From a virus: a DNA stretch of 25,773 nucleotides. A program made the position numbers and the translations under genes. The stretch covers positions 1 to 25,773 of IMG/VR virus record IMGVR_UViG_3300012920_000232; one strand, 5' to 3'. Positions 7,898 through 16,646 of this stretch are shown in pieces; position 1 is the stretch's first letter, and every line of letters starts with the position of its first letter. The notes under the pieces were generated by a model, which was given only the letters and a program-made list of their open reading frames with translations, did no database searches and had not been told where the DNA came from.

Positions 7898-8692
7898 ATG
7901 CCTAGAAAAAGATTAAACACAAGAGATGACTTTATAGACTACTGTCTTCGTAGATTAGGTCATCCAGTTATCGAAATCAATATCGATGACCAACAGATAG
8001 AAGACCGTGTAGACGATGCATTACAAATCTTCCAAGATTATGTTGCTGAAGGTTCTTTCCGTGCGTACATCCCTGTGACAATCACTCAAACTATGATTGA
8101 CAATGCAAAGATTGATTTCGACACAGATGTTACTTTCACAACAATAAATGCAGAGAACATAATTCAAGTGGTAAAGGTTTTACCATTCGATGATTCAGGG
8201 TCATCAACAAACTTCTTTGATATCAAGTATCAAATGAGGTTGAATGACTTTTTCCAATTAGAACAGACTGTAGGTGACCTTGCATACTACGAACAGATGC
8301 AACAGTATATCGGATTGATTGATATGAAACTGGTAGGAACACCACAGATACAATTTAGTAGAAACGGAAACACTCTACAGATATGGGGTGACCTAGTAAA
8401 CAACGGTGACTTGAAAGTCGGTAAGACAATTGCGATTGAGATGTATGTTGCCGCTGACCCAGATGAAACTGGGAATAGACTATGGGATAATCAGTTTCTA
8501 AAAGAATATGCTACTGCCTTAATCAAAAGACAATGGGGTGAAAACCTCAGTAAGTTTGAAGGAATGCAACTTCCAGGCGGTGTAACAATCAACGGTAGAC
8601 AAATCATAGAGGACGCAAACCAAGAGATTGAAGTCGCAAGACAAAGAATTTATAATGAATATGACACTCCACCAGACTTTTTTATGGGATAA
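7898..8692 (+). CDS. gp13: Neck protein gp13
   Basis: A 264-residue protein matching the marine T4-like gp13 pattern. It begins with LNTRDDFIDYCLRRLGHPVIE and then DDQQIEDRVDDALQIFQDY, the recognisable N-terminal helices. The C-terminal part carries YATALIKRQWGENLSKF, a GGVTINGRQI segment and an ending rich in PP and FF. T4 gp13 is longer (about 309 residues). In T4, gp13 joins gp14 to form the neck ring sealing the packaged head and docking the tail. It is followed three bases later by gene 14, the order found in T4. The start ATG follows the fibre stop by 14 bases. Confidence 0.92.
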   Translation: MPRKRLNTRDDFIDYCLRRLGHPVIEINIDDQQIEDRVDDALQIFQDYVAEGSFRAYIPVTITQTMIDNAKIDFDTDVTFTTINAENIIQVVKVLPFDDSGSSTNFFDIKYQMRLNDFFQLEQTVGDLAYYEQMQQYIGLIDMKLVGTPQIQFSRNGNTLQIWGDLVNNGDLKVGKTIAIEMYVAADPDETGNRLWDNQFLKEYATALIKRQWGENLSKFEGMQLPGGVTINGRQIIEDANQEIEVARQRIYNEYDTPPDFFMG

Positions 8693-8695
8693 ACC

Positions 8696-9568
8696 ATGGC
8701 AACCAATAGGTTTTTCAAATATGATGTGCGTTCAGAACAGAATCTTTACGAAGATATAACTATTGAAGCACTCCAAATGTATGGGCAAGATGTATACTAT
8801 CTGCCCAGAGAGGTAATCAATAAGGATAAAATCTTCCTTGATGATGTTCCTTCTCGTTTTGGTAACGCATATAAAATCGAAATGTACATCGAAAACACCG
8901 AAGCATTTGACGGTGAGGGTGACTTATTCACAAAATTTGGTGTAGAACTCAGAGACCAAGCAAACTTTATTGTTGCTAGAAAGAGATGGACTAAACTCAT
9001 TGGTGATAGATTAGCATCTGCTAACTTTCGTCCAAGAGAAGGTGATTTAATATTCTTGCCTTTATCTAAGTCTATCTTTGAGATTCGTAAGGTTGAGACT
9101 GAGACACCATTCTTTCAAGTAAGTCAACTTCCCACATTTAGAATGCAATGTGAGTTGTTCGAATACAATGATGAAGACCTTGATACTGGTATTGCAGATA
9201 TCGATGTTGTAGAGTTTGAAGGTGCATACACATACAAACTTACAATGGATTCGGCATCTTCAGGTTATGTAACAGGTGAAAAAGTATCACAATCTGGTGG
9301 TACATATGATATGGTTGGTGAAGTATCACACTTTAGTGATTCAGACAGAGTTTTACAGATTGTACATGCAGGTGCTACAGATGGTAAATATCATACTTGG
9401 ATAACGACCCAACAAGTAATTGGAGCAGAATCAGGTGCGGTAGCAACACCCACACTAGTAGAAGAATTAAACAAGATACAAGAAGATAATCAAAATAAAG
9501 TATTTGATGACTTTGAGAATGACTTCTTAGACTTCTCTGAGTCTAATCCATTCGGAGATATTTCATAA
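8696..9568 (+). CDS. gp14: Neck protein gp14
   Basis: A 290-residue protein with the gp14 signature near the N-terminus: SEQNLYEDITIEALQMYGQDVYYLPR. This is followed by acidic, beta-rich sequence and a region that begins RPREGDLIFLPLSKSIFEIRKVE. The acidic C-terminus (FDDFENDFLDFSESNPFGD) is also characteristic. With gp13 it completes the head neck and forms the attachment surface for the tail. It is slightly longer than T4 gp14 (about 256 residues). The start ATG lies after a GGGA sequence in the end of gene 13, and the stop overlaps the start of gene 15 (TAATG), implying coupled translation. Confidence 0.92.
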   Translation: MATNRFFKYDVRSEQNLYEDITIEALQMYGQDVYYLPREVINKDKIFLDDVPSRFGNAYKIEMYIENTEAFDGEGDLFTKFGVELRDQANFIVARKRWTKLIGDRLASANFRPREGDLIFLPLSKSIFEIRKVETETPFFQVSQLPTFRMQCELFEYNDEDLDTGIADIDVVEFEGAYTYKLTMDSASSGYVTGEKVSQSGGTYDMVGEVSHFSDSDRVLQIVHAGATDGKYHTWITTQQVIGAESGAVATPTLVEELNKIQEDNQNKVFDDFENDFLDFSESNPFGDIS

Positions 9569-10353
9569 TGTTTGGAACACATTTCTATCATAAGAGAGTT
9601 AGAACCGCAGTATCCGTCTTTGGGTCACTGTTCAATAACCTGTATGTGATAAGAAAAAATAGTTCTAACGAGGTAATCTCACAGGCAAAAGTTCCTTTGT
9701 CATATGCACCAAAGAGAAACTTCTTGTCAAGAATCGAAGAGATGAATAAGGGTGAGGATGCAGAAAGACGAGTAGCAATCAAGTTACCAAGGATGTCTTT
9801 TGAGATTACTCAGATGACATACGATGCAGAGAGACAACTGCCTAAAACAAACAATATTTCAACTGCTATTGCCAACAGTGTGAATAGCAGACAAAAACTA
9901 TTTACTTCGACTCCGTATAATATATCGTTTCAATTGAATGTATATGCGAAGTCGCAAGACGATGCCCTACAGATTGTAGAGCAAGTGTTACCGTTCTTTA
10001 CACCACAATATACTGTGACTGTAAAACCTTTTAGTGATATCGCAACTCTAACAGAGGATGTACCTATCACATTGACTGGTGTACAGATGCAGGATGACTT
10101 TGAAGGTGCAATAGAACAAAGAAGAACCATTGTGTATTCTTTAGATTTTGATATGAAGATTGCGTTCCATGGGCCTCTGAATGATGGTAAAATCATTCGT
10201 GATGTCCGTAACGAATTCTTTATTATTGGAGCAGGACTTGCAGACTCCGATGAGTATCTGCAAACATTGAAAGTAACTCCTAACCCTGTAAGTGTAAGCA
10301 TGGACAGTGACTATGGATTTACAGAAACAATCTTAGACAGTGACGGTAGTTAG
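9568..10353 (+). CDS. gp15: Proximal tail sheath stabiliser gp15
   Basis: A 261-residue protein beginning MFGTHFYHKRVRTAVSVFGS, the recognisable gp15 N-terminus (MFGT-x-FY and FGSLFN). Later conserved elements are RVAIKLPRMSFEITQMTYD and the segment starting FFTPQYTVTVKP. T4 gp15 (about 272 residues) forms the terminal hexameric ring of the tail that caps sheath and tube and binds the head neck. The start codon overlaps the gene 14 stop, with GGAG about ten bases upstream. Its stop is directly abutted by the gene 16 ATG at 10354, so genes 13 to 17 form one translationally linked block. Confidence 0.92.
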   Translation: MFGTHFYHKRVRTAVSVFGSLFNNLYVIRKNSSNEVISQAKVPLSYAPKRNFLSRIEEMNKGEDAERRVAIKLPRMSFEITQMTYDAERQLPKTNNISTAIANSVNSRQKLFTSTPYNISFQLNVYAKSQDDALQIVEQVLPFFTPQYTVTVKPFSDIATLTEDVPITLTGVQMQDDFEGAIEQRRTIVYSLDFDMKIAFHGPLNDGKIIRDVRNEFFIIGAGLADSDEYLQTLKVTPNPVSVSMDSDYGFTETILDSDGS

Positions 10354-10698
10354 ATGAATGACAAAGTAAAAAATGATTACGAATACTCTCGTGACACATA
10401 TTATGAGTTATTAGAAAAAGGTAAAGAGAGTCTTGAGTTGATGATTGATGTTGCTCGTGAAAGTGAACACCCCAGAGCATTTGAGGTGTTATCCACTATG
10501 ATGAAAAACATGGCAGACATCAACGATAAATTAATGGATTTGAATAAAAAGAACAAAGACATTAACAAAGAGGACGAACCTAAACAATTAGGTAATACCA
10601 CGAATAACTTGTTTCTTGGCACGACAGTAGACTTACAAAGACTAATACAAGACGAAAACAAAGGCGTGGTAATTGATGCAGAACCTACAGACAAATGA
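10354..10698 (+). CDS. gp16: Terminase small subunit gp16
   Basis: A 114-residue, highly charged and mainly helical protein. The central segment EKGKESLELMIDVARESEHPRAFEVL matches the conserved core of T4-like small terminases, including the SEHPRA motif. A lysine-rich coiled-coil stretch (MDLNKKNKDINKED) follows. It is shorter than T4 gp16 (about 164 residues) but typical for marine relatives. The small subunit forms an oligomeric ring that recognises DNA ends or concatemers and stimulates the gp17 motor. It starts immediately after gene 15 and overlaps the gp17 start by 23 bases. Confidence 0.9.
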   Translation: MNDKVKNDYEYSRDTYYELLEKGKESLELMIDVARESEHPRAFEVLSTMMKNMADINDKLMDLNKKNKDINKEDEPKQLGNTTNNLFLGTTVDLQRLIQDENKGVVIDAEPTDK

Positions 10699-12289
10699 CC
10701 ACTATCTTGGCAATGTAAATGTCAAGAGAGATGGAGTCAAGCATCAATTTACAGAAGAAGAGGTCAAAGAATATGTCAAGTGTGGCAAAGACCCAGTATA
10801 CTTCTGTAAGAAATACCTAAAAGTTATTTCACTTGATGATGGATTAGTTCCGTTTGAACTGTATCCTTATCAGGAGAAAATGTTCGAGCATTTCAATAGT
10901 CAAAGATTTTCTATCATTCTTGCTTGTAGGCAATCTGGAAAATCGATATCGTCTGTCGGTTATCTATTATGGTATGCTTGTTTTCATAGCGAGAAAACGA
11001 TTGCAATTCTCGCAAACAAGGGTCAGGTGGCAAGAGAGATGTTATCTCGTGTTACACTCATGCTTGAGAATCTGCCGTTCTTTCTACAGCCTGGGACGAA
11101 GGCACTTAACAAGGGTTCTATTGAGTTTAGTAATAATAGTCGTATTATTGCCAGTGCTACCTCTGGTAGTTCCATTAGGGGTCTGTCTGTTAATTTACTA
11201 TTTCTTGACGAGTTTGCATTCGTGGAAAGAGCAAACGAATTCTACACCTCAACCTACCCAGTTATCTCCGCAGGTAAGGACACTAAAGTCATCATTACAA
11301 GCACTGCGAATGGAATTGGAAACACTTTCCACAAAATCTGGGAAGGAGCAACACAAGGAGTAAATGAATTTAAACCGTTTACAGTCAACTGGTGGGATGT
11401 CCCAGGCCGTGATGAGGAATGGAAAAGACAAACAGTAGCAAACACATCCCAATTACAGTTTGACCAAGAGTTTGGTAATACCTTTTATGGAACAGGTGAT
11501 ACCCTTATCAATGCAGATACATTGCTATCATTTAGGGCAAGTCCACCCAAAGAAGTGCATGAGGGTGGTGATTTATTAGTTTACAAACAACCTCAGTCAG
11601 AACACGAATACATCATGACTGTGGATGTATCAAAGGGAAGAGGACAGGATTATTCTACCTTTACGGTAATCGACATTAGCAGGAGACCGTTCACACAAGT
11701 TGCTGTCTATCGCAATAATTCTATATCTCCAATACTCTTTCCTAATATTATATATAAGTATGCACATCTCTATAATGATGCATATGTAGTGATTGAGTCC
11801 AATGATTCTGGACAAGTGGTATGTAATGGTCTATATCATGACTTAGAATATGACAATATACACCTCGAATCGGCAATCAAGGCAGACCGAATCGGTATCG
11901 AAATGAACCGTAAGGTCAAAAGACTTGGTTGTTCTGCAATCAAAGATATACTTGAACACAAAAAATTAGAAATTCAAGACGAACAAACGATATTAGAAAT
12001 ATCAACATTTGTTTCTAAAGGACAGTCCTATGAAGCAAGTGATGGTAATTATGATGATTTAATGATGAATCTAGTTATGTTTGGATACTTTGTATCCACT
12101 AGTTACTTCAGTGAGATGACCGATATCAACCTTAAAGAAATGATGTTTAAGAAGAAAATGGAAGAAATTGAACAAGATATTCCACCTTTTGGACACATAG
12201 ATGATGGGGTTGATAACTTTGAAAGAGACCAAGAAGCAAAATATTGGCAAGAAAAGTTCGGTCAAGGTACGGTATCAGACTGGGAATAG
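10676..12289 (+). CDS. gp17: Terminase large subunit gp17 (packaging motor)
   Basis: A 537-residue protein with both terminase domains intact. The ATPase part has Walker A ACRQSGKS (83-90), Walker B NLLFLDEFAF with D178 and E179, and coupling motif TSTANG (208-213). The nuclease part has the metal-binding acids D317 (TVDVSKGRGQDYS), E374 (VVIESNDSG) and D460/D461 (GNYDDLMMN). It hydrolyses ATP to drive DNA through the gp20 portal and cuts the concatemer. It is somewhat shorter than T4 gp17 (610 residues). An in-frame TTG lies directly before ATG 10676; I prefer the ATG. The ribosome site is weak (AAGG about 11 bases upstream), so translation is probably coupled to gene 16. Confidence 0.96.
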   Translation: MQNLQTNDHYLGNVNVKRDGVKHQFTEEEVKEYVKCGKDPVYFCKKYLKVISLDDGLVPFELYPYQEKMFEHFNSQRFSIILACRQSGKSISSVGYLLWYACFHSEKTIAILANKGQVAREMLSRVTLMLENLPFFLQPGTKALNKGSIEFSNNSRIIASATSGSSIRGLSVNLLFLDEFAFVERANEFYTSTYPVISAGKDTKVIITSTANGIGNTFHKIWEGATQGVNEFKPFTVNWWDVPGRDEEWKRQTVANTSQLQFDQEFGNTFYGTGDTLINADTLLSFRASPPKEVHEGGDLLVYKQPQSEHEYIMTVDVSKGRGQDYSTFTVIDISRRPFTQVAVYRNNSISPILFPNIIYKYAHLYNDAYVVIESNDSGQVVCNGLYHDLEYDNIHLESAIKADRIGIEMNRKVKRLGCSAIKDILEHKKLEIQDEQTILEISTFVSKGQSYEASDGNYDDLMMNLVMFGYFVSTSYFSEMTDINLKEMMFKKKMEEIEQDIPPFGHIDDGVDNFERDQEAKYWQEKFGQGTVSDWE

Positions 12290-12308
12290 TTCTCAAAACC
12301 TGTCTTTG

Positions 12309-12316
12309 TATAAATA
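12309..12316 (+). promoter_or_regulatory. T4-type late promoter (TATAAATA) for gene 18
   Basis: Perfect late box in the 94-base gap between genes 17 and 18. Initiation near 12322 would leave a leader of about 60 bases before gp18. The box lies in the loop of a 7-bp inverted repeat (TTCTCAA at 12290-12296, TTGAGAA at 12323-12329). Confidence 0.75.
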
Positions 12317-12383
12317 GAAGTATTGAGAAACTACCGTATTATGAATTAACTTATAATTAGATTAACGAAAAAAGGAAAAGGTT

Positions 12384-14159
12384 ATGGCACTTTTTACACC
12401 CTCTGCTTCTCCTGCCGTATCAGTTAAAGAAATAGACCTAACAGGCGTAGTGCCTAATGTTCAAACTTCTACTGGTGCGTTTGTGGGGAACTTCGGATGG
12501 GGGCCTGTAGGTATTACTACTCTAGTCTCTGATGAGTCTGGATTAGTTAGCACCTTCTCTGCTCCAACCGATGATAATTCGGTAGACTTTCACTCTGCCG
12601 CTTATTTCCTTCGATATTCTAACTCACTATTCGTTGTAAGAGAATGTGATAGTGATGCTAAGAATGCCGTAGGAAACCATACCAGTCTTGGTTCTTTAAC
12701 TGCACAAAAAGTGAACAATCTAGATGCTTTCGAAGCATTAAGTATTGATTCTTCTGATGGTGCATTTATTGCCAAATACCCAGGCTCCCTTGGTAACTCT
12801 ATCAAAGTTTCTATCTGTGGTTCAGATAGTGACAATGGTGGTGCAACCAACTTTAACGCATGGACTCATAAAGATGAGTTCGATGGTGCGCCTGGAACAT
12901 CAAAGTTCGTTTCTGACCTAAATGGTAAGAATGACGAAATTCATGTTGTAGTATTAGACCAAGATGGTTTAATAACAGGAACACCTGACACTGTTCTAGA
13001 AACATTCCCATTCCTCTCTGTGGCAAAAAATGCTAAGAGAGCAGACGGAACATCAAACTACTATAGAGATGTTCTAAAACTTCAATCTGACTGGGTATAT
13101 GCAGCTAGACTCCACACTGGAGACTCTGCTGGCGTATCCGACTTTATTGGGTCAAACTGGGATACTAACTCAGTAAAAGGAGAAACAACTCAAGACTTTA
13201 AGTCTGACTTTGTATTCTCTTCTGCTCAGAATGACTGGAGTCTCTCTGGCGGTGTCACATCATCTACTTTAGGAACAGACGATGTTCTTAGAGGATTTGA
13301 TAAGTTCGAAGACAAAGACAATATAGAAGTTGACTTCTTAATTGCTCCAGAGTCGTTGACAGATACAACTGCATCGACTATCGTAAATGACTTAGTATCA
13401 ACAGCTGCATCTCTCCGTAAGGATTGTGTTGCCGTTGCATCACCAAGTCGAAACGCTGTTGTAACACTAGGTACTAACACTGGTATCCTAGCATGTAACA
13501 ACAACTATACAAAGTCCTCATACTTGGTACAGGACAACAATTATCTGAAAGTATTTGACAAATATAACGACAAATACATTAAGATACCTGCTAACTCTTC
13601 AACCGCAGGACTAATGGCAGCCACTGATTTGGTCGCCGCAAACTGGTTCTCACCAGCTGGTTCTCGAAGAGGTAGATATCTAGGTATTACAGACATTATT
13701 GTTTCTCCTTCCAAGGCAGAAAGAGATGCTCTGTATAAAGCAGGAATCAACCCAATTGCTAATATCCCAGGCGAAGGGATAATTCTATTCGGTGACAAGA
13801 CAAACGAATCAAGACCTTCTGCATTTGACAGAATTAATGTTCGTAGATTGTTCCTTGGTATCGAAAGAGCAATTGCTATCGCAGGACGAAATGTCATGTT
13901 TGAATTCAACGATGAATTCACTCGTGCAGAATTCGTCAATATCGTAGAACCTTTCTTGAGAGAAATCCAAGGTCGAAGAGGTATTACGGACTTTAGGGTT
14001 GTGTGTGATGCTACAAACAACACACCAGCTGTGGTTGATAGAAATGAATTTATCGCATCTATCTTCATCAAACCAGCAAGAAGTATTAACTTCGTGACAC
14101 TTAACTTTGTCGCAGTTAGAACTGGAGTTGAGTTTGAAGAAGTAGTAGGCACAGTTTAA
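12384..14159 (+). CDS. gp18: Tail sheath protein gp18
   Basis: A 591-residue contractile sheath subunit. The N-terminus (PAVSVKEIDLTGVVPNVQTSTGAFVGNFGWGPVG) is the conserved sheath arm and handshake strand region. The C-terminal domain holds FDRINVRRLFLGIERAIA, NDEFTRAEFVNIVEPFLREIQGRRGI and the closing KPARSINFVTLNFVAV strand that interlocks neighbouring subunits. The middle part, about residues 90-350, is the more variable protruding domain. T4 gp18 is 659 residues. It has its own perfect late promoter and a strong ribosome site (AGGAAAAGG) just upstream, in keeping with a highly abundant product. A gp19 gene follows 13 bases later. Confidence 0.95.
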   Translation: MALFTPSASPAVSVKEIDLTGVVPNVQTSTGAFVGNFGWGPVGITTLVSDESGLVSTFSAPTDDNSVDFHSAAYFLRYSNSLFVVRECDSDAKNAVGNHTSLGSLTAQKVNNLDAFEALSIDSSDGAFIAKYPGSLGNSIKVSICGSDSDNGGATNFNAWTHKDEFDGAPGTSKFVSDLNGKNDEIHVVVLDQDGLITGTPDTVLETFPFLSVAKNAKRADGTSNYYRDVLKLQSDWVYAARLHTGDSAGVSDFIGSNWDTNSVKGETTQDFKSDFVFSSAQNDWSLSGGVTSSTLGTDDVLRGFDKFEDKDNIEVDFLIAPESLTDTTASTIVNDLVSTAASLRKDCVAVASPSRNAVVTLGTNTGILACNNNYTKSSYLVQDNNYLKVFDKYNDKYIKIPANSSTAGLMAATDLVAANWFSPAGSRRGRYLGITDIIVSPSKAERDALYKAGINPIANIPGEGIILFGDKTNESRPSAFDRINVRRLFLGIERAIAIAGRNVMFEFNDEFTRAEFVNIVEPFLREIQGRRGITDFRVVCDATNNTPAVVDRNEFIASIFIKPARSINFVTLNFVAVRTGVEFEEVVGTV

Positions 14160-14172
14160 GGAGTAAGGTAAG

Positions 14173-14700
14173 ATGGCAATTCTAGGAGTAGATGACTTTA
14201 AGTCAAAACTAAGAGGTGGTGGAGCAAGACCTAACCTATTTAAGGCAACGGTTAACTTCCCAGGCTATGCAGGTGGTGATGTAGAACTTACATCATTCCT
14301 ATGTAAGGCCGCCCAGTTACCTGCATCTGTAATGAATGTAGTTGAAATACCATTCCGTGGTAGACAACTTAAAATCGCAGGTGATAGAACTTTCGAATCT
14401 TGGACTGTAACTGTCCTGAACGATACGGACTTCAATGTTCGTAACGCAATGGAAAGATGGATGAATGGTATCAATGCTCACCAAGCAAATACAGGTCTGA
14501 CTAATCCAGTGGATTACCAAGCAGACTTGATTGTAGAGCAACTCGACAGAGATGAGTCCATTCTGAAGACCTACAACTTTAGAGGTTGTTTCCCTATTAA
14601 TGTCAGTGCTATTGATGTTAACTACGAGACAGTCGATACAGTTGAGGAGTTTACAACTGAGTTCGCAGTTCAATACTGGGAATCTGGAACAACTAGTTAA
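14173..14700 (+). CDS. gp19: Tail tube protein gp19
   Basis: A 175-residue tube monomer. Recognisable parts are VDDFKSKLRGGGARPNLFKA at the start, FLCKAAQLPAS with EIPFRGRQLKIAGDRTFE, then the WTVTVLNDTDF strand and RNAMERWMNGI helix. T4 gp19 is 163 residues. Hexameric rings of this protein form the inner tube through which DNA passes. AAGGAG and AAGG precede the start. It directly follows the sheath gene and is followed by a hairpin terminator, so genes 18 and 19 appear to be one late unit with high, equimolar output. Confidence 0.95.
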   Translation: MAILGVDDFKSKLRGGGARPNLFKATVNFPGYAGGDVELTSFLCKAAQLPASVMNVVEIPFRGRQLKIAGDRTFESWTVTVLNDTDFNVRNAMERWMNGINAHQANTGLTNPVDYQADLIVEQLDRDESILKTYNFRGCFPINVSAIDVNYETVDTVEEFTTEFAVQYWESGTTS

Positions 14701-14716
14701 TCTAGTTATACATATA

Positions 14717-14753
14717 AAGGGGAAGGGGAGATTGTTCTTCTTCCCCTTAATTT
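14717..14753 (+). terminator. Hairpin terminator after gene 19
   Basis: Inverted repeat AAGGGGAAG (14717-14725) and CTTCCCCTT (14740-14748). Further G-U/G-C pairs can extend it inward to a 4-base loop. It is followed by TTAATTT, a short, imperfect U tract, so termination may be partial and allow some read-through into gene 20. Confidence 0.6.
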
Positions 14754-14767
14754 GAGAGTTATAATAT

Positions 14768-16288
14768 ATGGCAGAGCAAGATAATAGTATACTAAAACTC
14801 TTTGGTTTCGAACTGCGTAGAGCAGGTTCTACTGCGGAACTAAAGGATAAGGAAAAACTGAAATCTATTGTTACCCCTACCGATGATGACGGTGCAGGGT
14901 ATGTTACTGCGTCTGGTTCACATTATGGTCAGTTTATTGACATGGATGGTGCGAAGGCAAAAGACAACGCACAGTTAATCCTAAGATATCGTGGTGTAGC
15001 ACAACATCCAGAAGTGGATGCCGCTATCGAAGATATTGTAAATGAATCAATCGTAGGTTCAGAAGGTGTCTCTTGCGAACTTAACCTTGATAGGGTTGAT
15101 AAAGTAAGTGATGCAATTAAGAAACAGATTGTAGAAGAATTTAATAACATCTATACCATGCTCAAGTTCGGTGAACTTGGACATGATATATTTCGTTCAT
15201 TCTATGTAGATGGTAGACTTTATTTCCATCTCGTAGCAAACGAATCAAATCTAAAAGCAGGTATTCAAGAGATTAGACCTATTGATGCTTCAAAGATTCG
15301 TAAAGTAAAAGAAGTCAAGCATAAGAAAGACCCTGTAACTGGGGCAAAGATAGTTGAAAAGGTAAATGAGTTTTACATCTATCAGGAAAAGGCAGGTACT
15401 AATCAAGGTGTCAAGTTGTCTCCTGATGCTGTTTCTTACACTACCAGTGGTCTAACAGACCCATCTAAGAAGCAGGTAGTATCTTATTTACATAAGGCAC
15501 TCAAACCCATCAACCAGTTAAGGATGATGGAAGACTCTCTTGTTATCTACAGATTAGCAAGAGCGCCTGAAAGAAGAATTTTTTACATCGATGTCGGTAA
15601 CATGCCTAGGAATAAATCCGAAGCATATATGAGAGACATCATGTCTCGTTATAGAAACAAGATTGTCTATGACGCAGGAACAGGAACAATTAAAGATGAC
15701 CGTAAGCATATGTCAATGCTTGAGGACTTCTGGTTGCCAAGAAGAGAAGGTGGTAGAGGAACAGAGATTACCACACTTCCAGGCGGTGAGAACCTAGGTC
15801 AGATTGATGATATTCTGTATTTCCAAAAGAGACTGTATCGTTCACTGAATGTACCTTTAAGTAGATTAGAACAAGAAGCACAGTTCTCTCTTGGTAGAAG
15901 TACAGAGATTAACAGGGATGAGGTCAAGTTCCAGAAGTTCGTTGACCGACTCCGTAAAAGGTTTTCAACTCTCTTCATTAACATTCTGAAGAAACAACTT
16001 ATTCTAAAGGGTGTAATTACCGAAGAGGATTGGGAAGGTTGGAAGTCAGACCTTTATGTCGATTTCCAAAGAGATAACCATTTTACAGAACTAAAGGATT
16101 CGGAGATTCTCAGAGAGAGACTCCAGACTTTAGACCAGATTTCACAATATGTTGGGGAATACTTCTCTAGAGAATGGGTTATGAAAAATGTAATGATGAT
16201 GTCTGATGAAGACATTGACCAAATGAAACAAGAAGTCGAAGGCGAAAATTCCGTAAAGGATGAAGACGAAGACGAATTCGGAGCATAA
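14768..16288 (+). CDS. gp20: Portal protein gp20
   Basis: A 506-residue portal close to the T4 length (524). Recognisable segments are RYRGVAQHPEVDAAIEDIVNE near residue 80, LRMMEDSLVIYRLARAPERR, FYIDVGNMPR, and LNVPLSRLEQEAQFSLGRSTEINRDE. The latter part contains the long crown-side helices, and the C-terminus is very acidic (DEDEDEFGA). Twelve copies form the ring at the special head vertex, which nucleates prohead assembly and serves as the channel for gp17-driven packaging. GAGAG lies about nine bases before the start. TATAATAT directly upstream of the ATG looks promoter-like but would give no leader. Confidence 0.95.
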   Translation: MAEQDNSILKLFGFELRRAGSTAELKDKEKLKSIVTPTDDDGAGYVTASGSHYGQFIDMDGAKAKDNAQLILRYRGVAQHPEVDAAIEDIVNESIVGSEGVSCELNLDRVDKVSDAIKKQIVEEFNNIYTMLKFGELGHDIFRSFYVDGRLYFHLVANESNLKAGIQEIRPIDASKIRKVKEVKHKKDPVTGAKIVEKVNEFYIYQEKAGTNQGVKLSPDAVSYTTSGLTDPSKKQVVSYLHKALKPINQLRMMEDSLVIYRLARAPERRIFYIDVGNMPRNKSEAYMRDIMSRYRNKIVYDAGTGTIKDDRKHMSMLEDFWLPRREGGRGTEITTLPGGENLGQIDDILYFQKRLYRSLNVPLSRLEQEAQFSLGRSTEINRDEVKFQKFVDRLRKRFSTLFINILKKQLILKGVITEEDWEGWKSDLYVDFQRDNHFTELKDSEILRERLQTLDQISQYVGEYFSREWVMKNVMMMSDEDIDQMKQEVEGENSVKDEDEDEFGA

Positions 16289-16289
16289 T

Positions 16290-16646
16290 ATGTTAGAAGA
16301 AAATGAAGTACAACCTACTGAAGAAGTAGTAGAACCAAATGCAGTAGAAGACTTAATCAACCAAATCAGTGTTGGTGAGTTGAATAAAGCAGAAGGTTCT
16401 TTTAAATCAATCATTCAAGATAAAATGAATGATGCATTGAACGCACAAAAAGTTGCAACGGCAGGACAAATCTTCAATGATGAAGATGAGGACATTGCTG
16501 ATATTAGTGACGAAGAAGTAGAAGAGTTCTTTGCAGACGCAGATATGTCTGAAGAAGAGTTCGATGCTGAAATGGACGAACTAGAAGCAGAGCAAACGGA
16601 AGAGGAAAGTGCTGACGAAGATATCGAACCTACTGACGAAGTTTAA
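16290..16646 (+). CDS. gp67: Acidic prohead core protein (gp67-like)
   Basis: A 118-residue, strongly acidic protein. Residues about 18-63 (VEDLINQISVGELNKAEGSF, then IIQDKMNDALNAQKVATAGQIF) resemble the conserved segment of T4-like gp67 prohead core proteins. The remainder is almost all D and E. The gene position directly after gene 20 matches T4. The start ATG at 16290 is chosen because GGAG at 16280-16283 has six-base spacing; an upstream in-frame ATG at 16260 lies inside gene 20 without support. The product would be an internal scaffold component, later degraded by gp21. Its 3' end overlaps the desaturase start by 38 bases in another frame. Confidence 0.78.
   Translation: MLEENEVQPTEEVVEPNAVEDLINQISVGELNKAEGSFKSIIQDKMNDALNAQKVATAGQIFNDEDEDIADISDEEVEEFFADADMSEEEFDAEMDELEAEQTEEESADEDIEPTDEV

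Noticed and set aside
10854-11363. A 169-codon plus-strand open frame in another frame of gene 17
   Set aside because: It overlaps the Walker A and B coding region of a definite terminase; translation is low-complexity, with no ribosome site.
13541-14152. A 203-codon open frame on the minus strand opposite gene 18
   Set aside because: It lies wholly within a clear tail sheath gene, has no ribosome site or promoter, and its composition is the mirror of sheath codons. No other minus-strand gene is supported.
14760-14767. TATAATAT just before gene 20 as a promoter
   Set aside because: It is imperfect for the late box and would start inside the coding sequence; partial read-through from gene 19 is equally likely.
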